Assembly: GCA_035235625.1 (NCBI GenBank)
Contig: CP141149.1
Coordinates: 12,425,393 to 12,489,392 of the forward strand
Direction of reading: 5' to 3'
Length of the DNA: 64,000 bases
Source: Saururus chinensis
Lineage: Eukaryota; Streptophyta; Magnoliopsida; Piperales; Saururaceae
Of the stretch, positions 59,596 to 64,000 are shown piece by piece (position 1 is the first letter of the stretch; every line of letters starts with the position of its first letter). A program made the position numbers and the translations under genes. Under the pieces are notes generated by a model. The model ran no database searches. It saw only the letters and a program-made list of their open reading frames with translations, and had not been told where the DNA came from.

Positions 59596-60840
59596 TGTTA
59601 GAACATATTAGAATATGTCTTGTAATTGGCTATATTTCGATGATCAAAACTATGCCCAAATGTGTATGTTTAAGTCTTTAGAATCTGATTCGAGTAGTGA
59701 TGTGATCGAAGTTAGATTTATAATTGATTGACTTGAAAAGTAGGAGCTTATGAGTTTTGAATTTCAAGGTGGAATACTATACAATCTTTTTTATTCAAGG
59801 TAAATTTTACACAAAGTCATATGCACGAAACACTTAAATTTTAATTAGGAAAACCTTAGAAAGTGTTTTTGAGTATCTTGGAAAAAAGGGGGGGTTACAA
59901 TAAGTGTTCATAAGCGATCAATTGATTGTGTGCAATGGATTGATCGGATATGAATGTTCTTGGCATTTTTTCATGGTTGTATAGTCAATCAAATGGTTGA
60001 TTAATGAATCAATCGGTTGTATATTTATCCATGATAGTAACCTAAATGATCGATTGTAGGTTCAACATATTGATCGATGTGTGATGATTACAATACCTTC
60101 ATTGATAGATCATTTAGTGAAAAGGATAATCAATTGAGTGTCTATATTTAAACACAATAGGGAATAATTGATCTCCCTGTGGAACTATTATGTGATATGT
60201 GAATGAATTACCAAGTTTAGGAAATCCAAGATGAGATACTTACCAACTAGGAGACTAAAACCCTAGCCGCTTTGGGACACTATTTAATGGGTAGCTTAGA
60301 GGAAATAACACAAGGAGAAGCAAAATTCATAAGAGAAAAATATAGTGCTTCAAGAGATTAGTTCTTCCCTAATTCACCTATGAATTTGAGTGAAAATTAA
60401 AAGAGGTGAAGACTTTGAGTGATTCATACACATCATAATACAACAAAGGTGCTGAATGAGTTCTTCACAAGAGAGATTGAAGGAGCTCATGTATCAAAAG
60501 GGGTTTGAAATGCTTTGGAGAAAAAAAAGAACAAACTCAAAGGGAAAAACATAAAGGATCAAAGAGGAGACTTGATAGCCAACAACTTTAACTAGAGAGG
60601 GGAATTCTAGTGTGGGTTAGAGGTTGGTTGTTTTGTGTCTTATAAGTTATAATCTATTAATTTAGCCGGAGAGTGGCTACCACGGTTTTTTCCATGATGG
60701 GTTTCCATGTAAAACTCCTTATGTGATGGTGATTGCATGCTTGTGTAATTGATAGTGCTTTAATAGTTTTTCCTTCACATTTCCACGTGAGGCCATATCT
60801 TGTAGTTTGTTACTTAATTATTTAAGTATTTGTTGAGAGT
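59596..60840 (+). repeat. 3' LTR of the + Copia-like element
   Basis: Starts TGTTAGAACATATTAG after a clear polypurine tract. It contains the gatcaattgattg / ggattgatcgg strings shared by the other copies of the family in this window. Its right end is not clean: it abuts the minus-strand LTR of the same family, and the junction lies between about 60838 and 60895. Confidence 0.7.
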
Positions 60841-62088
60841 TTAATATCCATCTAATCAACCTAGTAGATTAATCATATCCCTAGTACTTCAACAAATAAA
60901 AAATTATGAGTTCTAACCTCTATCTTAAGAATTTATTTATGAAGGGGAAACAACAAAACCTAATCTCTATGAGTAGTCATAATTATTCTAATCATTAATC
61001 AAACCATAAATCATGCAAGAACACACAAGATTTTTATGTGAAAAATCCCAACTTGGGTAGAAATCAATGCACTAACAAGCAAGACCATACATGACACAAA
61101 TAAGCAACCAACCTCTTGTGAAGACTTTAACATAAACTCCTTTTTTGTTCAAATCTCCCTTTTCTTTTGTTACTAGCCTTAAAGTCTTTTCTCCTCAACT
61201 CTTGAAGCTTTTTTCCTCCATTCTTTGTCTTCGTCTTTTTCTATCAAGCTCCTCTTAACTATGACTTTAGCCTTGAGTCTTCAAACTTCCATTGAACTTG
61301 GCTGACTCTCTTTTTAGGTTTTTGTGTGTAAAATACTCTCTTTTAGTTGTGTCTCACTTAAACAATCACCACTAAAACTTAACTCTCAAGCACAACGATG
61401 TTATCTTGGGAAAACAATGGCAGAATGACTTCTCCTCTTTTCACTTTAAAATTTTAGGTTTTCCTTTTTTCAATTTTGTGATTACTTAACCTTTATATAG
61501 CCCATTATGTTAGTTTAGGCGTTAGACTTCAATTAGGAAGGAACTCTCTTTTGGAAGGCTTAAACTAGGCAAGTTCAGTATTTAGCAATCAATTGGTTCA
61601 AACAATGATCGATCAGTCATTATTCTAATTAATGTAAAATTATTCTAGTGATTGATCTCTCAATTGTGGTTATTGATCAATAAACTCTCGTCCAAAAGAT
61701 ACTCTCTGATTCAATGGATAATCAATCAATTGATTTATTATATTTTGCAGCGATCAATCGATGCACAATAAATTTTCACATTTTACCCTAATTTTTTCTT
61801 AAACTTTCATAATCACATGAATTATTTATTCCCATGTAAAGCTAAGTTATTTATGTATGTGAGTATGTGAAAATAAACCTTTTACCTTGACACTTAGCTT
61901 ATTCTTCAACCTTATCTTTAAAAACACATATGCTCCTATTTTTTAAGCCATTTAATTCCAAATCTGACTCGACCACAACCACATTTAGTAAGACTCCTAA
62001 GCCTAAAAAAACATGAAGTTTAGGCATTTTTTTATCATCAAAATTAGCCAATTATAATGCATATACCTCATATATTTTTTCAATCTCC
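60841..62088 (-). repeat. 3' LTR of the - Copia-like element
   Basis: On the minus strand it starts TGAAAAAATATATGAGG after a polypurine tract (ccaaagagggagat, at 62089-62102 on -). It carries cgattgatcg-type strings (about 61590-61760) and ends with agaactcataattttttatt and ggatattaaactctcaac, the same order as in 49601-51340. Confidence 0.65.
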
Positions 62089-62559
62089 CTCTTTGGCATT
62101 ATGTGATAAAACACTACAAGTATGAAAATCAACAAAAAAATTACAACTCTTTAACATAGTGCCTTGAATTTTACTTGTACATATGATTTTACTTAACTTA
62201 GACTCAACTATGACTTTTTGGAATTGATCTCAAAAAGCCTTGTAAAAGCTGTTCTTATCTTGTACACTTACGAAAGAAATTGTTTGCTTATAACTACTTA
62301 ATTAAGTATGAAAATAAGCACTTTGATTTTCATCAATCACTATAAGACATGAAAATGTAATAAACAATAACCAAAACATGTCCATCATGTATCCAATAAC
62401 CAAAACAATTTATAAAACATCCCAAGGTCAACTAAGACATAGAATGAACTGTCACAAGTTTTAAACCATAAATACACGAAAATAGTGAATAAAAGCATAG
62501 TAACATCAAGCAGCATCATCTGGGGCATCATCACCATCATCATCTATCTCCCCCTGACT

Positions 62560-63580
62560 GTCTAAAAGAGGTAATATAACACGAATCATCCTTCTGAGAT
62601 ATGCAAACCCCTAAGAAACCTGCCAAATAGCTGCATACAAAAACTCAAATAATCTCCATATGCCATGGTCTATCAAATCTTTCATCTACAATCATAGTTG
62701 GCTCTTCATGCATTTGTGCCTGATCCTCCTGTGCCTGTGGATCATGTCCATGAGTACGAGAGACCATCCACCTCACCACTGCAACATCTATCAGTCCCAT
62801 GCCGATGAATGTAGGTTATGTGTGTTGAAACCTCAGTCGAACTAAACTAAAGATGCGACATAATATGTATGGATAAGGCAACATCTCTTGAGTGTGGCCA
62901 TGTAAGAATGTCATCATCTGACTGAAGATAATGGAGGGTAGATCCAACTCCAAATGAGTCTCTAACAATAGGTAAAGAATCTATGCCATAGTGCGGTGAA
63001 TTCTCTCCTTCCTTGCACTCTAGACATCATGTTGACCAATCACATGAAGTAGGTAGAAATCGACAGTCATCAAATGAGCAAGAAACAATGTATCAAGAGA
63101 TCTCCCAGGAGGATGCCCAATGAGACGTCCAATGATCTCATTATCTGATGGAAATACATATCCACAAAATTCAAGATAACTTAACTCTCTACGCTCACAT
63201 CTGATCACCTCTGTAATGACTTTATGAGTCACTCTAACAGAAGTCCCTTCTATAATGCCAACTAAAATATACTCTCCCACAAAGTGAAGTGATGAATACC
63301 ACTGCCTCAATAATCTAGGGTAGACAACCTAATCAGTAGTCAAAATCATACGAAAGTAATCCATCCAATATACTCTCGCCTCTATCCAATCCATAGTGGG
63401 TTGATCATCTATGTGCACAATGTCCCTCCCACATCTAAGGGGCCTAAGTCTAACCCCAATAGTAGAAGAGCTCTCTGGCTCACTCGATTCGCAGTAGTCT
63501 TCGGCTTCTTTGCTCTCACCATCTAAATTTCCAAAAACAATTGTATGGCTAAACACAAGGTAGGAACTAATCATAAGATA
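62560..63580 (-). pseudogene. 'Putative plant transposon protein' ORF of the - element
   Basis: Minus-strand frames 63574-63329 and 63310-63020, continuing in pieces to about 62530. They share one frame broken by a TAG near 63328. Readable parts: RDIVHIDDQPTMDWIEARV, RQWYSSLHFVGEYILVG, SVRVTHKVITEVIRCERREL, FPSDNEIIGRLIGHPPG, FLAHLMTVDFYLLHVIGQHD, then RKERIHRTMA and an acidic end (EIDDDGDDAPDDAA, near 62515-62560 in another frame). This corresponds to the + ORF at 51866/58655. Function is unknown; such ORFs occur in Copia and Gypsy-like non-autonomous elements. Confidence 0.7.
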
Positions 63581-64000
63581 GTAAAGAACTCCTACAATTT
63601 TAAAAATTTAAATAAAAGGTTTATGCCAAATTTTTTGAAATTTAATATGAAACCCTAAAATTTACTGTCTCCTGATTAATTCCGAATTTATACACAATAT
63701 ATATATATATATATATTAATGTATAAAACAATCTTTACAATTAGATATACAACCAATTTTAACTAGAAAGTTTTTGAATTTTGAAATCCCCGAATTGGAT
63801 AAGCTTTCGCACAAATGATTCGAAAAACATTGAAATTTGTGTTAAAAACTTTAAAAAGAAATGATTTTGAGTTGGGTTAGTACCTTGGCCGCAGATGAAA
63901 GTGACAAATTGATGTGGAAATCTAGTATTTCTTCATGCAAAATGCACTAAAATTGCCTTCTAGCTCCTCCACGAACCTCTCATTAGTGGTTTGTGTGAGT
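63581..64000. other. No gene seen
   Basis: AT-rich end of the window, with a (TA)n run at 63697-63718. It is probably the 5' internal or leader part of the minus-strand element, whose 5' LTR would lie beyond the window. Confidence 0.4.

Overview
This is a window of nuclear DNA from a flowering plant with a repeat-rich genome. The base composition is AT-rich, one plant-specific gene with an intron is present, and most of the rest is layered transposable elements of typical plant families. I cannot name the species. The only gene that looks intact is RDR6 (RNA-dependent RNA polymerase 6) on the + strand: exon 1 at 11099-13825, a 6.07 kb phase-0 intron, and exon 2 at 19892-20764. Together they encode 1199 residues, with the catalytic DLDGD at residues 867-871. 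RDR6 copies cleaved or aberrant RNA into double-stranded RNA for secondary siRNA production.

Left of RDR6 (1-9.6 kb): a decayed Ty3/Gypsy pol 3' part with a probable LTR, then a Mutator-like (MULE) region. The MULE carries a MURA transposase remnant on + (about 2.85-4.13 kb). Facing it on - is a broken gene with a Ulp1/C48 protease domain (about 4.83-8.3 kb). A short CATCGCAAC-like motif is scattered through the whole region. The RDR6 promoter and leader (about 9.6-11.1 kb) follow directly. The RDR6 intron holds a dead RTE-type LINE (about 14.6-18.75 kb), itself split by an LTR-element remnant. Downstream, 21.5-22.7 kb is a minus-strand LINE ORF1-like fragment.

22.7-47.3 kb is built on two copies of one unnamed repeat family (called H here; its right end looks like an LTR end). 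Copy 1 (22735-39632) was hit by three elements: a TIR element (ends near 23292 and 32149) that contains a complete gag-protease-only LTR retrotransposon (24110-31640, duplicated ACCCC); a hAT-type miniature element (33286-34325, duplicated GATATGAT); and a CACTA element (34488-38750, duplicated TGA). Copy 2 (about 42390-47325) was hit by a 2.2 kb solo LTR (43783-46004, duplicated GTAGG). Each H copy supplies the approximate empty site for insertions in the other. Between them is a Harbinger/Tourist-like miniature element (41201-41748, duplicated TTA).

47.3-64 kb holds two opposed elements of one Copia-like, pol-less family carrying a 'putative plant transposon protein' ORF. The + element (about 49601-60840) is split by a LARD-type element with no coding capacity (51987-58649, duplicated GTATT). 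The - element (about 60840 to beyond 63580) meets it tail to tail. The solo LTR in H copy 2 belongs to the LARD family.

All alignments, domain calls and boundaries were read by eye. Target-site duplications are read directly from the sequence; family names rest on remembered motifs. I found no tRNA, rRNA, CRISPR array or bacterial-type operon.
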